This document shows, piece by piece, positions 49,470 to 59,023 of a stretch of DNA of 64,000 nt. The DNA lies in assembly GCA_947378305.1 (NCBI GenBank), contig CANCJJ010000002.1, positions 178,451-242,450 of the forward strand, read 5' to 3'. Each line of letters starts with the position of its first letter. Position 1 is the first letter of the stretch. The notes under the pieces are model-generated. The model saw only the letters and a list, made by a program, of their open reading frames with translations, searched no databases and was not told the origin of the DNA. The position numbers and the translations under genes are program-made. Source of the DNA: Phenylobacterium aquaticum (GTDB taxonomy: Bacteria > Pseudomonadota > Alphaproteobacteria > Caulobacterales > Caulobacteraceae).

Positions 49470-50447
49470 ATGGCCATGAACATGCCGCTTCCCGATTGGC
49501 CCCTCTTTGGCCTGACCGACGACGTCCGGCCCCAGCTGCGCCAGGCAGCCCTGGCCAGCCAGCCCATGGTCCTCGCGACCCTCGTCGCCGTTGAGGGGGG
49601 CGGCCCACGTCCAATGGGCACACAGATGGTTTTCGCCCGGCTTGGGGGTGAGGCGGGTGATATTGTGGCGGGCTATTTCTCGGGCGGGTGTGTGGAAGCC
49701 GACGTGGCCGATCACGCCTTTGCCTGTCTGGCCGACGGCAATCCCCGGCATCTGGTCTATGGTCAGGGCAGTCCCTGGCCGGACATTCAGCTCTTGTGCG
49801 GTGCCCGGATTGAGATTTTCCTCGACCGGATCCTGCCCGACGATTCCGCCCTGCAGGCCATGCTGGCCGCCGAGCAGGCCCGCCAGCCCGTGGTCTGGAC
49901 CAGCGATGGTCAGCGCCATGTCTGCACGCCCCCCGACCAGACAGAGACCTGGGAAGGGGCCTTCAGTCGTCGCTATGATCCGAAACCGCGCCTTGTCGTT
50001 TTTGGGTCTGACCCTACCGCCCTGGCCATAGCCTGGCTGGGAAGTCAGAGCGGATTTGAAACCACCTTCGTTCGGCCAAGGGGGCCAGAAGCACCGCCTC
50101 CCGTGCCTGGCCTGGGCTATTGTCGTGACCTTCCCCAGGCGGCCCTGGACGGGCTCAAGCCGGATGCCTGGACCGCGATTGCCATTGCCACCCACAATCT
50201 GGAAACCGATCAGGCCGCCCTGGCCGCCGCCCTCCCCTCCGGAGCGGGCTATGTGGGGCTCCTGGGTGCGCGCAAGCGCCTGGCGGAACGTCTGGCCCCC
50301 CTGCGCGCCGCTGGCGTGTCAGAGGACGTCCTGGGGCGGGTACACGCTCCCATTGGTCTCGATATTGGCGGCAAGGCCCCCTGGGAGGTCGCCGTCTCCG
50401 TCATCGGGGAAATCATGGCCCTGAGATATGGGCGGGGTCCCGGCTAG
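49470..50447 (+). CDS. xdhC: XdhC-family molybdenum cofactor maturation factor
   Basis: A 325-residue XdhC/CoxI protein with the N-terminal LATLVAVEGGGPRPMGTQMV and YFSGGCVEADV motifs and a C-terminal Rossmann domain ending in IGLDIGGKAPWEVAVSVIGEIMALR. XdhC binds sulfurated Moco and inserts it into xanthine-oxidase-family enzymes, here most likely the two-subunit enzyme at 54990-57649. It converges with moeA, the stop codons overlapping. Confidence 0.93.
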   Translation: MAMNMPLPDWPLFGLTDDVRPQLRQAALASQPMVLATLVAVEGGGPRPMGTQMVFARLGGEAGDIVAGYFSGGCVEADVADHAFACLADGNPRHLVYGQGSPWPDIQLLCGARIEIFLDRILPDDSALQAMLAAEQARQPVVWTSDGQRHVCTPPDQTETWEGAFSRRYDPKPRLVVFGSDPTALAIAWLGSQSGFETTFVRPRGPEAPPPVPGLGYCRDLPQAALDGLKPDAWTAIAIATHNLETDQAALAAALPSGAGYVGLLGARKRLAERLAPLRAAGVSEDVLGRVHAPIGLDIGGKAPWEVAVSVIGEIMALRYGRGPG

Positions 50448-51634
50448 CCCCGGTTCAGCACAAGAATGTCGACCAGGTCCCCTCGTCCTGCGGCAGGGGC
50501 GTGGGGCATGCGGCGCAAGAGGGCATCGGCCCCGGCAAACACGGTCACCAGCGACGAATCCTGATCCCCGAAAGGCTGGGCCATGAGCCCGTTTTCGCCG
50601 GGCACCAGCCGCGCACGCATCCAATGTTCCCGAGGGCCATTGGCGGACAGGGCGCCGTCCAGCCGGGTACGAACCATCCCGGGCTCTCCCGCCGCACCGC
50701 ACCAGGCCGACATCATGGGTCTGAGGAAGAGTTCGGCACAGACAAAGGCCGAGGCGGGATTGCCCGGCAGCCCGAGCAAGAGCCTGCCATCGCCCAGGAC
50801 CCCGAAAAAAGTGGGCTTGCCCGGCCGGACGGCGACGCTCTCAACCTTCAGGGTCAGGCCCAGTTGGGCGGCTGCGGTCCGGACCAGATCGTGATCGCCG
50901 ACGGAAGCGCCGCCTACCGTCACCACAATATCGCCCTGCGCCTCGCTCATGGCCGAGACCACTGCCTCAAGCCGATCACCGATACCGGATCTCTTGGTTG
51001 CCACACCGCCCCAGGACTCGATCATGGCCACCAGGGCGGGCGAGCCGGAATCATAGATCTGGAAAGGGCCGGGCTGGGCCGGGGCTTCAACGATTTCCTC
51101 CCCGGTTGAGAGCACGGCCACACTCGGACGTTTGCGGACCTTAACCTCTGCCCGTCCTGCCGAGGCGCAGAGAGACAGCCGCCAGGGATCAATGCGAAGA
51201 CCAGCTTGCAGGAGACTGTCTCCGGCATGAAAGTCTCGTCCTGCCTTGCGGATGTTCTCGCCCGGCGGGGTCAGGGGGATCCGCACGGTTTGGCCGTCGC
51301 GCTCGGCATCTTCCTGGATCACCACCGTGTCCGCGCCCGTCGGCAGGGCGGCCCCGGTGAATATTCGCACAGCCTGGCCCGCCTCAACCTGCCCAGGGAA
51401 CCCATGGCCTGCTGCACTTTCGCCAATGATCTCCAGACGAGCCGGCGTGTCGGAAGCCCTGAGGGCCCATCCATCCATGGCGGAGTTTGTAAAGGGCGGC
51501 TGATCACGCAGGGCCGTCACGTCTTCGCCAAGGACCCTGCCAATGGCTTGGGCGAGGCCAACGGTTTCCAGCCCAGCTGGCTGAATTTCCGCCAGCATGG
51601 CCTGCCGGGCCGCCGCCACGCTCATCAGCTTCAT
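50444..51634 (-). CDS. moeA: Molybdopterin molybdotransferase MoeA
   Basis: A 396-residue MoeA, near-standard length, with the N-terminal [19 protein letters not shown], the GDHDLV motif, [30 protein letters not shown], and a C-terminal beta domain. It inserts molybdate into adenylylated molybdopterin. It is the last gene of the moaA-D-E-B-C-moeA operon and overlaps moaC by four bases. Confidence 0.97.
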   Translation of the reverse strand: MKLMSVAAARQAMLAEIQPAGLETVGLAQAIGRVLGEDVTALRDQPPFTNSAMDGWALRASDTPARLEIIGESAAGHGFPGQVEAGQAVRIFTGAALPTGADTVVIQEDAERDGQTVRIPLTPPGENIRKAGRDFHAGDSLLQAGLRIDPWRLSLCASAGRAEVKVRKRPSVAVLSTGEEIVEAPAQPGPFQIYDSGSPALVAMIESWGGVATKRSGIGDRLEAVVSAMSEAQGDIVVTVGGASVGDHDLVRTAAAQLGLTLKVESVAVRPGKPTFFGVLGDGRLLLGLPGNPASAFVCAELFLRPMMSAWCGAAGEPGMVRTRLDGALSANGPREHWMRARLVPGENGLMAQPFGDQDSSLVTVFAGADALLRRMPHAPAAGRGDLVDILVLNRG

Positions 51635-52101
51635 GGACGGACCCAGTCCCCGGACTTGCCGCCTGTCTTTGACACCAGCCGGACACTTGCAATCGTCATG
51701 CCCTTATCCGCCGCCTTCAGCATGTCATAAATGGTCAGGCAGGCGACACTGACAGCGGTCAGGGCCTCCATTTCGACCCCGGTCTGGCCGGAAGTCTTGA
51801 CCCGCGCGGTGACGGCCAGGCCGGTCTCGACCGGGGTAATCGCCACATCCACCCGCGACAGGGCCAGGGGATGGCAGAGGGGGATCAGGTCGGCGGTCTT
51901 CTTGGCCGCCATGATTCCGGCGATCTCCGCCGTGCCGCGCACATCTCCTTTTTTGGCATCCCCGGAAAGGGCCAGGGCCAGGGTTTCGGGCGACATGTCC
52001 ACCCGCCCCTCGGCGACCGCCTCCCGGGCGGTAATGGCCTTGTCCGACACATCGACCATATGGGCACGGCCGGTCGCGTCAATGTGGGTCAGCCGGGTCA
52101 C
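51631..52101 (-). CDS. moaC: Cyclic pyranopterin monophosphate synthase MoaC
   Basis: A 156-residue MoaC with [16 protein letters not shown] at the N-terminus, [12 protein letters not shown] and [19 protein letters not shown], all invariant blocks. With MoaA it turns GTP into cyclic pyranopterin monophosphate. It overlaps both moaB and moeA by four bases. Confidence 0.98.
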   Translation of the reverse strand: MTRLTHIDATGRAHMVDVSDKAITAREAVAEGRVDMSPETLALALSGDAKKGDVRGTAEIAGIMAAKKTADLIPLCHPLALSRVDVAITPVETGLAVTARVKTSGQTGVEMEALTAVSVACLTIYDMLKAADKGMTIASVRLVSKTGGKSGDWVRP

Positions 52102-52646
52102 TTTTCCAGCAACCGGGGCATGAGCTCGACCATGTTGCAGGGGCCGTGGCGGCTATCCAGCTGGGCGGAAATCACCTTGTCCCAACCATCGCGCACCGCA
52201 CCGTTTGACCCGGGCAGACAGAAGACGAAGACACCGCCTACGAGCCCGGCGGTCGCCCGGGACTGGAGGGTGGACAGGCCCACAGACTGATAGCTGACCA
52301 TGTGAAAAATCACCGAAAAACCATCGATTTTCTTGTCGAACAGGGGCTCGATAGCCTCTGGCGTGACGTCGCGGCCGGTAATTCCCGTCCCGCCCGTGGT
52401 GATAATGGCGTCCACCTTACCCGAGGCGACCCAGGCCTTTACCTGAGCCCGGATCTGGGTGACGTCGTCGCGGACAATCTGGCGGTCAGCCAGCTCATGC
52501 CCGGCTCCTGTAATGCGCTCAACCAGCACATGGCCGGAGGTATCGCTCTCTTCATCCCGGGTGTCAGATACGGTCAAAACCGCAATACGGACGGGAACGA
52601 GGGTCTGGGCGGTATCAATGCGACCACCGGGGGTAAGGGCGTTCAT
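52098..52646 (-). CDS. moaB: MoaB, molybdopterin adenylyltransferase-like
   Basis: A 182-residue MoaB/MogA-fold protein with [16 protein letters not shown] and the molybdopterin-binding [17 protein letters not shown]. It probably adenylylates molybdopterin before metal insertion. The ATG at 52646 overlaps the moaE stop (ATGA) and was preferred to an earlier in-frame codon at 52700. Confidence 0.95.
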   Translation of the reverse strand: MNALTPGGRIDTAQTLVPVRIAVLTVSDTRDEESDTSGHVLVERITGAGHELADRQIVRDDVTQIRAQVKAWVASGKVDAIITTGGTGITGRDVTPEAIEPLFDKKIDGFSVIFHMVSYQSVGLSTLQSRATAGLVGGVFVFCLPGSNGAVRDGWDKVISAQLDSRHGPCNMVELMPRLLEK

Positions 52647-53089
52647 GGTGTCTCCCAACGCGCTATGTCGACATGATCCTGATCTCGGGGTTCTACCCAC
52701 CTATGTCCATCGGCCCCAATCTCTTTTTTCCAGAAGGGAGCGCGGGACTTCAGATAGTCCATCAGAAAATCACAGGCCTCAAAGGCCGCTCGCCGGTGAC
52801 TGGCGGCCGTTGCGACAAAGACGATGGCTTCGCCCGGGGCGATCTTTCCAATCCGGTGCACGATATAGGCATCCACCAGTCCGAACCGGGTCCTGGCTGT
52901 CTCCAGGCACGCGGCGATCTGGCCTTCGGTAAATCCGGGATAGGCTTCAAGCTCAAGAGCCAGGGTCTGGCCCTGTTCGGCCCGGGCCAGACCGGTAAAA
53001 CTGGCCACGGCACCGATCTCCTGCCGGTCCTTGCAAAAGGCTGACAACAGGGTGCCGGGATCGAAGGGGGCGATCTGAAGCTGGATCAT
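52643..53089 (-). CDS. moaE: Molybdopterin synthase catalytic subunit MoaE
   Basis: A 148-residue MoaE. The blocks VASFTGLAR, VDAYIVHRIGKIAPGEAIVFVATAASHRRAAFEACDF and the C-terminal APFWKKE, which carries the catalytic lysines, are all present. With MoaD it makes molybdopterin. It overlaps moaD and moaB by four bases each. Confidence 0.97.
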   Translation of the reverse strand: MIQLQIAPFDPGTLLSAFCKDRQEIGAVASFTGLARAEQGQTLALELEAYPGFTEGQIAACLETARTRFGLVDAYIVHRIGKIAPGEAIVFVATAASHRRAAFEACDFLMDYLKSRAPFWKKEIGADGHRWVEPRDQDHVDIARWETP

Positions 53090-53325
53090 CCGCCACTCAT
53101 GGGCGGCAGATAGGCCACCTCCGAACTGGCCGTCAGGGGGCGATCGCCGCGCACAAGTACCTGGTCGAGGGCCACCTGAACTCCCGGAGCCTTGAGAGCC
53201 TCTCCCAGGCCCGGATCCGCCTCAATTAGACGACCCAGAAGCTTGGTCAGGGTGTCGGCCTCGATCACCTGGTCCCGCCAGCCTGCGATATCGCCCAACC
53301 GGCCAAACAGCAGCACCCGGGCCAT
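53086..53325 (-). CDS. moaD: Molybdopterin synthase sulfur carrier MoaD
   Basis: A 79-residue ubiquitin-like sulfur carrier that ends in MSGG, the C-terminal Gly-Gly that becomes thiocarboxylated. It starts two bases after the moaA stop and overlaps moaE. No MoeB-type activating enzyme is in the window. Confidence 0.96.
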   Translation of the reverse strand: MARVLLFGRLGDIAGWRDQVIEADTLTKLLGRLIEADPGLGEALKAPGVQVALDQVLVRGDRPLTASSEVAYLPPMSGG

Positions 53326-53327
53326 GG

Positions 53328-54356
53328 CTAGCCTCCCGTCGTGGACATGTGCCGTGCCACGGCCGGCGCAGAATCGCGGTGAATCTGAAAGTCGTGGCCC
53401 TCCGGCTTGGCATCGACGGCCAGGCGAATGGCCTCCACCAGGTCCTGATCACTGCCGCCCGCCCGCAGCACGGCCCGCAAATCGCTGGCGTCTTCGCGGC
53501 CCAGGCAGGTATGCAAGGTGCCTGTACAGGTTAGGCGAACCCGATTGCAGGCTTCGCAAAAATTGTGGCTCAGGGGCGTAATAAAGCCCAGCCGTCCGCC
53601 CGTCTCGGCGACATGCACATAGCGCGCAGGCCCCCCCGTCACATGGTCGGTATCCGTTAGGGTCCAGAAGCTTTCCAGATCGCGCCGAACCTCGGCCAGG
53701 GACAGGAATTGATCGGTACGATCCACCTCGATCTCCCCCATGGGCATGGCCTCGATCAGGGTCATGTCGGCACCCAGACCGTGGGCCCAGGCGATCAGGT
53801 CTGCCAGTTCGGCGGCATTGTCGTCCTTCAGCGCCACCGCATTGATCTTGACCTTCAGCCCCTGGGCCTGGGCCGCTTCGATACCGGCCAGAACCTTGGC
53901 AAGGTCGCCGCCCCGGGTCAGTTTGCGAAAGAGGTCCGGCTTCAGGGTATCGAGGGAGACATTGATTCGGCGGACCCCTGCGTCTGCGAGGTCTGCAGCA
54001 AATTCCGTCAGCCGGGTGCCGTTGGTCGTCAGGGTCAATTCTTCCAGGGCCCCGCTTTGCAGGTGCCGGGACAGGGAGCGGATCAGTCCCATGACCCCCT
54101 TGCGCACCAGGGGCTCCCCCCCGGTGATCCGCAGCTTGCGCACGCCCAGGCCCACAAAGCCCGAGGCAATCCGGTCAAGTTCTTCGAGGGTCAGGACCTC
54201 CGCCTTGGGCAGAAAGGTCATGTGTTCGGCCATGCAATAGACACAGCGCAGGTCACATCGGTCCGTGACCGAGACCCGCAGATAGGTCACGGTACGCCCA
54301 AACCCGTCGATCAGGGCGGGCCGGGCAGGTGTTGCTAGGGTGTCCTGGCGCATCAT
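53328..54356 (-). CDS. moaA: GTP 3',8-cyclase MoaA (radical SAM)
   Basis: A radical SAM enzyme of about 342 residues. The first cluster is Cys34, Cys38 and Cys41 in CDLRCVYC; the second is in [16 protein letters not shown]; the chain ends with Gly-Gly as needed for activity. It starts Moco synthesis from GTP. The start could be ATG 54356 or 54353; a longer frame to 54416 would run into the mocA start region. It is the first gene of the operon. Confidence 0.97.
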   Translation of the reverse strand: MMRQDTLATPARPALIDGFGRTVTYLRVSVTDRCDLRCVYCMAEHMTFLPKAEVLTLEELDRIASGFVGLGVRKLRITGGEPLVRKGVMGLIRSLSRHLQSGALEELTLTTNGTRLTEFAADLADAGVRRINVSLDTLKPDLFRKLTRGGDLAKVLAGIEAAQAQGLKVKINAVALKDDNAAELADLIAWAHGLGADMTLIEAMPMGEIEVDRTDQFLSLAEVRRDLESFWTLTDTDHVTGGPARYVHVAETGGRLGFITPLSHNFCEACNRVRLTCTGTLHTCLGREDASDLRAVLRAGGSDQDLVEAIRLAVDAKPEGHDFQIHRDSAPAVARHMSTTGG

Positions 54357-54388
54357 ATCGCGACCAACATAGAGGCAATGGCAAAAGG

Positions 54389-55000
54389 ATGACAGAGCTT
54401 GGTGGCCTGGAGGCAATCCTTCTGGCGGCGGGATCGGGCCGACGATTCGGTGGTGGAAAATTGCTTGCGCCCTGGGGGGACGGAGTCCTCCTGGACGGAG
54501 CCCTGGACGCGGCCTTTTCGGCCCCTGTGCGCAAGGTGACGGTGGTGACGGGGGCTGGCGCTGAGCAGGTGTCGGAGGTCGCCCGGACCCATGCCCGGCG
54601 GATCGGGCGCGAGGCGGACCTGCGGCTTGTTCATGCCCCTGACCATGAAGGCGGCATGGGGGCCTCGCTGAGGGCAGGGGCGGCGAGCCTGCCCGCCGAT
54701 ACCTCCGGTGTTTTTGTTTTTCTGGGAGACATGCCGCGCATACCCAAGTCGGTCCTTGTACCGCTCAGCCGGGCCCTGGCGGACGGAGCCAAGGCCGCGG
54801 CACCTGTTTTTGACGGAAAACGTGGCCATCCGGCCCTGATCGGGCCCGATCTTTTGCCCGACATCCTGACCCTTGGCGGTGATGCCGGAGCCAGGGCCGT
54901 GCTTCAGGGGCTGGGGTCCGGACTGGCCCTGGTCGAAGCCCCGGATGACGGGGTCCTGTTCGACGTCGACCAGCCCGGCGACCTGATCCCTAGGCCTTGA
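54389..55000 (+). CDS. mocA: MocA-like molybdenum cofactor cytidylyltransferase
   Basis: A 203-residue nucleotidyltransferase with [20 protein letters not shown] at the N-terminus, [12 protein letters not shown] and [11 protein letters not shown]. These features match MocA/CoxD-type proteins, which form molybdopterin cytosine dinucleotide for xanthine-oxidase-family enzymes such as the one encoded next door, rather than MobA (guanine form). The ATG at 54389 follows an AAAGG site; an upstream frame extension to 54329 overlaps moaA and is unlikely. It diverges from moaA across about 30 bases. Confidence 0.85.
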   Translation: MTELGGLEAILLAAGSGRRFGGGKLLAPWGDGVLLDGALDAAFSAPVRKVTVVTGAGAEQVSEVARTHARRIGREADLRLVHAPDHEGGMGASLRAGAASLPADTSGVFVFLGDMPRIPKSVLVPLSRALADGAKAAAPVFDGKRGHPALIGPDLLPDILTLGGDAGARAVLQGLGSGLALVEAPDDGVLFDVDQPGDLIPRP

Positions 55001-57179
55001 CCATGGGCAGGCTGTTCGTGGCCTGACCTGTGAGCGCCAGCAGGGCATTGGCGACGGCGGGACCAATCACGGGGGTTCCGGGCTCGCCCACACCGGAAGG
55101 CGCGTTACTGGAGGCCAGGATGTGGGTCTCCACGGTCGGAGCTTCAGAATTGCGCAAGACCCGGTAGGTATCGAAATTCTTCTGCTCGACCACGCCGTCC
55201 TTCAGGGTGATCTGCCCGAACAGGGCGGCTGACAAGCCAAGGCAGGTTCCGCCTTCCATCTGGGCGGCCACCTGGTTGGGGGACACAGCGGTGCCGCAGT
55301 CAATGGCGGTGACGACCCGTCCGACCTTGGGCTTACCGTCCACCAGCCTGACCTCGGCGATCTGGGCGACAACCGAGCCAAAGCACTCATGAACCGCAAC
55401 GCCACGCGTCCAGCCCACGGGAGCCGGCTGTCCATATCCGGCCTTTTCGACGGCAAGTTTGAGAACAGCGGCATGTCGTGTCGCCTGAGCTTTTTCATAG
55501 AGGGCCAGGCGGTAGGCCACGGGGTCCTGACCGGCCAGACGCGCCAGCTGGTCGATGGTGTGTTCCATCACGAAGGCGGTGTGGGTCGCCCCCACAGATC
55601 GCCACCAGAGCACGGGAACGCCGAGATCCGGGATCAGGACCTGGGCATCAACCACCGGCGTGGCCTTCAGATAGGGCGAACCCTTGGTGCCTTCGACCGT
55701 GGTCTCATCAATGCCCTTGGTTGGCATGGGTGAGCCCTTCATGACCGATTGGGTCACAATCCTGTGGGTCCAGGCGGCGGGGAAGCCGTCATTGTCCAGG
55801 GCGACCTTGACCCGGTGGTGGGTCAGGGGCCGGTAATAACCCCCGGTCATGTCGTCTTCCCGGGTCCAGACCAGCTTTACGGGCTGACCCTTGCCGATCT
55901 TCTTGGCAACGTGAACGCATTCGGCCGCATAGTCAGACTGGAAATTGGCCCGACGGCCAAAGGAGCCTCCGGCATTGAGGGTCTCAACCTCGACCGCGCC
56001 GGGCAGGGTGCCGACGATCTTGGCGGTATTGATCTGGTCCAGGGTGGGCGACTGGGATCCCGAGGTCAGCTTGGTCTTGCCGCCGCCGATTTCCGCCACG
56101 CAGTTCAGGGGCTCCATGGCCGCATGGGCCAGGAAGGGGAAGTCGTAGGTGGCTTCAAAAACCTTGCCCTGGGGGGCGCTGTCTGCGGAACCACGGGTGT
56201 CAAAGGCGGCCCAGGCCAGCTTGGCAGGCAGGGTGCCCTTGCCCTCGGCCCAATCGCGATAGTTTGCAGCTGTCTTGTCCGAGCTCTCTGTCCAGGCCTT
56301 GGACTCGTCCCAGGTGACCTTCAGGGCGGCGCGTCCGGCAATGGCGGCATAGGTGGTCTCGGCCACGACGGCCACGCCGGTCGGGATTTGGAAGACCTTG
56401 ACCACGCCCGGAACCTTGAGGGCTTCGGTGGCATCAAAGCTTGCGACCTTGGATCCGAATTTCTCGGGGTGTGCCACGACGGCGGTCAGCATGTTGGGCA
56501 GGTGGACATCCTGGGTGAAGATGGCCTCACCCGTGCTCTTGGCCCGGGAATCCTTGCGCCGAACCCGGTCCGTGCCAATCAGGGTGAAGGTCTTGGGGTC
56601 TTTCAGAACCGGGGCCGCCGGTGGGGCAACCTTGCCGGCAGCGGGCAAAAGTTCGGCAAAGCCCGCAGTCTTTCCGGAGGGGCCATGGCTGACCACGCTG
56701 TCCTTGACCGTAATTTCGCTCGCGGGAACCTTCCAGAGACCGGCTGCGGCGGTCACAAACATGGCCCGGGCCGCGGCACCGGCCAGTCGCAGCTGGGGCC
56801 AGCTGTTGGAAATGCCTGACGACCCGCCCGTTCCCTGCACGCCCATGGCGGCATTGGCATAGAGCTTGGCATTGGCCGGGGCCTGTTCGACGCTGACCTT
56901 GGACCAGTCGGCATCCAGCTCTTCCGCGACAATGGCTGCGAGCCCGGCATGGCTGCCCTGGCCGATTTCAATGTGTTTGCAGATCACCGTAACACCGCCA
57001 TCGGCGGCGATCCGGATAAAGGGACCAAAGGCTCCGATCTTGACCTTGGAGCCCATGGACAGGATGTCGGCGGGCGAGCACCCAACCAGCAGGGCTCCGC
57101 CAACCACACTGGTGGCGACCACCAGTTCGCGACGGGTGGTTCCGGTGTTCAGGGTTTCAGGCGTGACAGGCGCATTCAT
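54990..57179 (-). CDS. Tat-exported molybdopterin-binding subunit, IorB/AldH-like
   Basis: The large subunit of a xanthine-oxidase-family hydroxylase, 729 residues. It resembles isoquinoline 1-oxidoreductase beta subunits and periplasmic aldehyde dehydrogenases. The leader has Arg16-Arg17 in TTRRELV, a hydrophobic stretch and LVGC with Cys34, that is a twin-arginine signal ending in a lipobox. Moco-domain blocks include GGSFGRRAN, VLWWRSVGATHTAFVMEH and a C-terminal GVGEPGTPVIGPAVANAL with the catalytic Glu. The ATG at 57179 has a GGAG site; the frame is open further upstream. It is co-transcribed with the [2Fe-2S] subunit ahead of it. Confidence 0.93.
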   Translation of the reverse strand: MNAPVTPETLNTGTTRRELVVATSVVGGALLVGCSPADILSMGSKVKIGAFGPFIRIAADGGVTVICKHIEIGQGSHAGLAAIVAEELDADWSKVSVEQAPANAKLYANAAMGVQGTGGSSGISNSWPQLRLAGAAARAMFVTAAAGLWKVPASEITVKDSVVSHGPSGKTAGFAELLPAAGKVAPPAAPVLKDPKTFTLIGTDRVRRKDSRAKSTGEAIFTQDVHLPNMLTAVVAHPEKFGSKVASFDATEALKVPGVVKVFQIPTGVAVVAETTYAAIAGRAALKVTWDESKAWTESSDKTAANYRDWAEGKGTLPAKLAWAAFDTRGSADSAPQGKVFEATYDFPFLAHAAMEPLNCVAEIGGGKTKLTSGSQSPTLDQINTAKIVGTLPGAVEVETLNAGGSFGRRANFQSDYAAECVHVAKKIGKGQPVKLVWTREDDMTGGYYRPLTHHRVKVALDNDGFPAAWTHRIVTQSVMKGSPMPTKGIDETTVEGTKGSPYLKATPVVDAQVLIPDLGVPVLWWRSVGATHTAFVMEHTIDQLARLAGQDPVAYRLALYEKAQATRHAAVLKLAVEKAGYGQPAPVGWTRGVAVHECFGSVVAQIAEVRLVDGKPKVGRVVTAIDCGTAVSPNQVAAQMEGGTCLGLSAALFGQITLKDGVVEQKNFDTYRVLRNSEAPTVETHILASSNAPSGVGEPGTPVIGPAVANALLALTGQATNSLPMVKA

Positions 57180-57190
57180 GGGAAACTCCT

Positions 57191-57649
57191 TCAGGCCTTG
57201 GACGCGGACGAGGCCACGTCCTTGATGGCGGCACGGACGCGTTGATAGGTCCCGCAGCGACAAATGTTCCCGTCCATGGCGGCGTCAATATCGTCATCCG
57301 TGGGATGGGGATTGATGGTCAGAAGGGCGACCGCGCTCATCAGCTGGCCGGACTGACAATAGCCGCACTGGGGAACGTCATGTTTGACCCAGGCCGCCTG
57401 CAGGGGGTGGTCCCCGCCCAGGCTCTCCACCGTGGTGATCTTGACGCCTTCAAGCGCTGAAATCGGCAGGGAGCAGGATCGCACCGGGGTGCCATCCGCC
57501 AGGACTGTGCAGGCCCCGCACTGGGCAATTCCGCAGCCGAACTTCGGTCCGGTCAACCCGACCTCATCTCGAAGCACCCAGAGGAGGGGCGTGTCGGGGG
57601 CGGCATTGACCTTCGTGGTTTTGCCATTGATATCCAGGGTCAGGGCCAT
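57191..57649 (-). CDS. [2Fe-2S] subunit of the molybdenum hydroxylase, IorA-like
   Basis: A 152-residue subunit with two [2Fe-2S] clusters: a plant-type site at Cys39, Cys44 and Cys47 (CGIAQCGAC) with a fourth Cys near 59, and a four-helix site in CGYCQSGQ and NICRCGTY. It passes electrons from the Moco subunit to an acceptor. It has no signal of its own, so it would be carried out with the Tat-tagged large subunit. Only 11 bases separate the two genes. Confidence 0.95.
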   Translation of the reverse strand: MALTLDINGKTTKVNAAPDTPLLWVLRDEVGLTGPKFGCGIAQCGACTVLADGTPVRSCSLPISALEGVKITTVESLGGDHPLQAAWVKHDVPQCGYCQSGQLMSAVALLTINPHPTDDDIDAAMDGNICRCGTYQRVRAAIKDVASSASKA

Positions 57650-57769
57650 TTGGCGATCCTCCGCTTTGTCGCGAGCATAACGAATCTTAACAGCGTTTGG
57701 CCAGCCCGGTATAGTGAGGCCGACACAGGGTTATTCGCGACTGGCCCGACCACCACCAGGGGATAGATC

Positions 57770-58117
57770 ATGAACCGCATTACCCTTGCCCTGACAGCCC
57801 TGATCCTCATGGCGGGTCCGGCCTATTGTGCCGATGGGGCCAAGATCTTTCAGCTCCAATGCAAGACCTGCCATCAAGCCAAAAGCAGCCTGGCCGGGCC
57901 AGGTCTGGCCGGCGTGGCGGGACGTCAGATCGCCAGCCTTGGGGACTTCACCTATTCTGCGGGCCTGAAGGGGAAAAAGGGGTCCTGGACCGACGCCAAT
58001 CTCGACGCCTTCCTGTCGGGCCCGGCCCGGTTTGCGCCCGGGACCCGCATGCTCATGGGGGTGACGGCGCCTGCAGATCGCGCGGCGGTCGTCGACTATC
58101 TGAAAACCCTGAAATGA
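57770..58117 (+). CDS. Periplasmic cytochrome c, class I
   Basis: A 115-residue mono-haem cytochrome. A signal peptide ends around residue 20, the haem motif CKTCH is at 31-35, and Met in GTRMLMGV is the probable second axial ligand. It diverges from the molybdenum hydroxylase genes across about 120 bases and is the obvious electron acceptor for that enzyme, passing electrons toward a terminal oxidase. Confidence 0.92.
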   Translation: MNRITLALTALILMAGPAYCADGAKIFQLQCKTCHQAKSSLAGPGLAGVAGRQIASLGDFTYSAGLKGKKGSWTDANLDAFLSGPARFAPGTRMLMGVTAPADRAAVVDYLKTLK

Positions 58118-58144
58118 GTCATTCCCTGCGTCAGGCTAACTGAT

Positions 58145-59023
58145 TTGGATGCCTTTCCAGCCTTTTTCCCCCTGCATGACCGCACGATTGTCGTTGCGGG
58201 GTCGGGGGAGGGTGCCGAGGCCAAGGCGCGCCTGTTTGCCGGGAGCCCCGCCCGGCTGGTCCGGCTGCAGGGTCAGGCGGCGCTTGAGCCCCAGGCCTAT
58301 CTTGGGGCCAGCCTGATCTTTATTGCGGACATGGACGATGCCTTCATCGCGTCTGCCCTGGCCGTCGCCCGCACCCTGGGGGTTCCGGTCAATGTCACGG
58401 ATCGTCCAGAGTTCTGCGACTTTACCACCCCCTCCATTGTCGACCGGGGTCAGGTGGTGGCAGCGGTCGGAACGGGCGGGGCAGCCCCCATGCTTGCTGC
58501 CATGCTGCGCCAGGACATTGACCAGAGATTGCCCGCCAGTGTCGGCCACATTGCCCGCCTGAGCCAGGACCTCAAGGACGAGATTCGTACCCGGTATCCC
58601 GAGCTTTCCGAACGGCGCGCCTTTCTGAGGTCCATTCTGGACGGACCCGTGGCGCGGTCCGCCCTCGCCGGAGATGTCGAGGCGGCCAGACAACAGTTTC
58701 TTCAGGCCCTGGCGGAGGATTTTACGACCGCCGGTGTGCTTCAGCGGGTGTCCGGACAAGGTCCGATCGAAGGTCTGACCCTTGGGGCCTGCCGGGCCCT
58801 GGCCATGGCCGATGTCCTGGTCCTGGGGGACTCGATAGATCCAGACATTGTCGCCCTGGCGCGGCGCGATGCCCTGCGTCTGTCTGCCGCCGAGGTGACG
58901 TCCGAGGCCTTGCTGGACCTGGTAGCCTCGAGGCAAAGGGTTGTCATGATCCTGACGGGGTCTGTCCCGGCCCATCTGGAGGGCCTGGCGGCCGACATCC
59001 TGCCTGTGGCCGTAATCCCATGA
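58145..59023 (+). CDS. Siroheme synthase-like protein with truncated methyltransferase remnant
   Basis: A 292-residue protein. Residues 1-200 fit the CysG N-terminal (Met8p) bifunctional precorrin-2 dehydrogenase/ferrochelatase: a Rossmann motif VAGSGEGAEAKARL, NVTDRPEFCDFTTPSIVDRGQ and VGTGGAAPMLAAMLRQDI. Residues of about 205-285 align by eye with the start of the SUMT methyltransferase domain (TLGACRALAMADVLVLGDSIDPDIVALARRDA), but the glycine-rich GPGD loop is lost and the remaining 150 residues are missing. The start is a TTG at 58145 and the stop overlaps modB. Confidence 0.85.
   Translation: MDAFPAFFPLHDRTIVVAGSGEGAEAKARLFAGSPARLVRLQGQAALEPQAYLGASLIFIADMDDAFIASALAVARTLGVPVNVTDRPEFCDFTTPSIVDRGQVVAAVGTGGAAPMLAAMLRQDIDQRLPASVGHIARLSQDLKDEIRTRYPELSERRAFLRSILDGPVARSALAGDVEAARQQFLQALAEDFTTAGVLQRVSGQGPIEGLTLGACRALAMADVLVLGDSIDPDIVALARRDALRLSAAEVTSEALLDLVASRQRVVMILTGSVPAHLEGLAADILPVAVIP

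Noticed and set aside
58136..58975. A 279-residue frame antisense to the siroheme synthase-like gene
   Set aside because: The sense frame has clear family motifs; the antisense product is Gly/Arg/Gln-rich without any motif.
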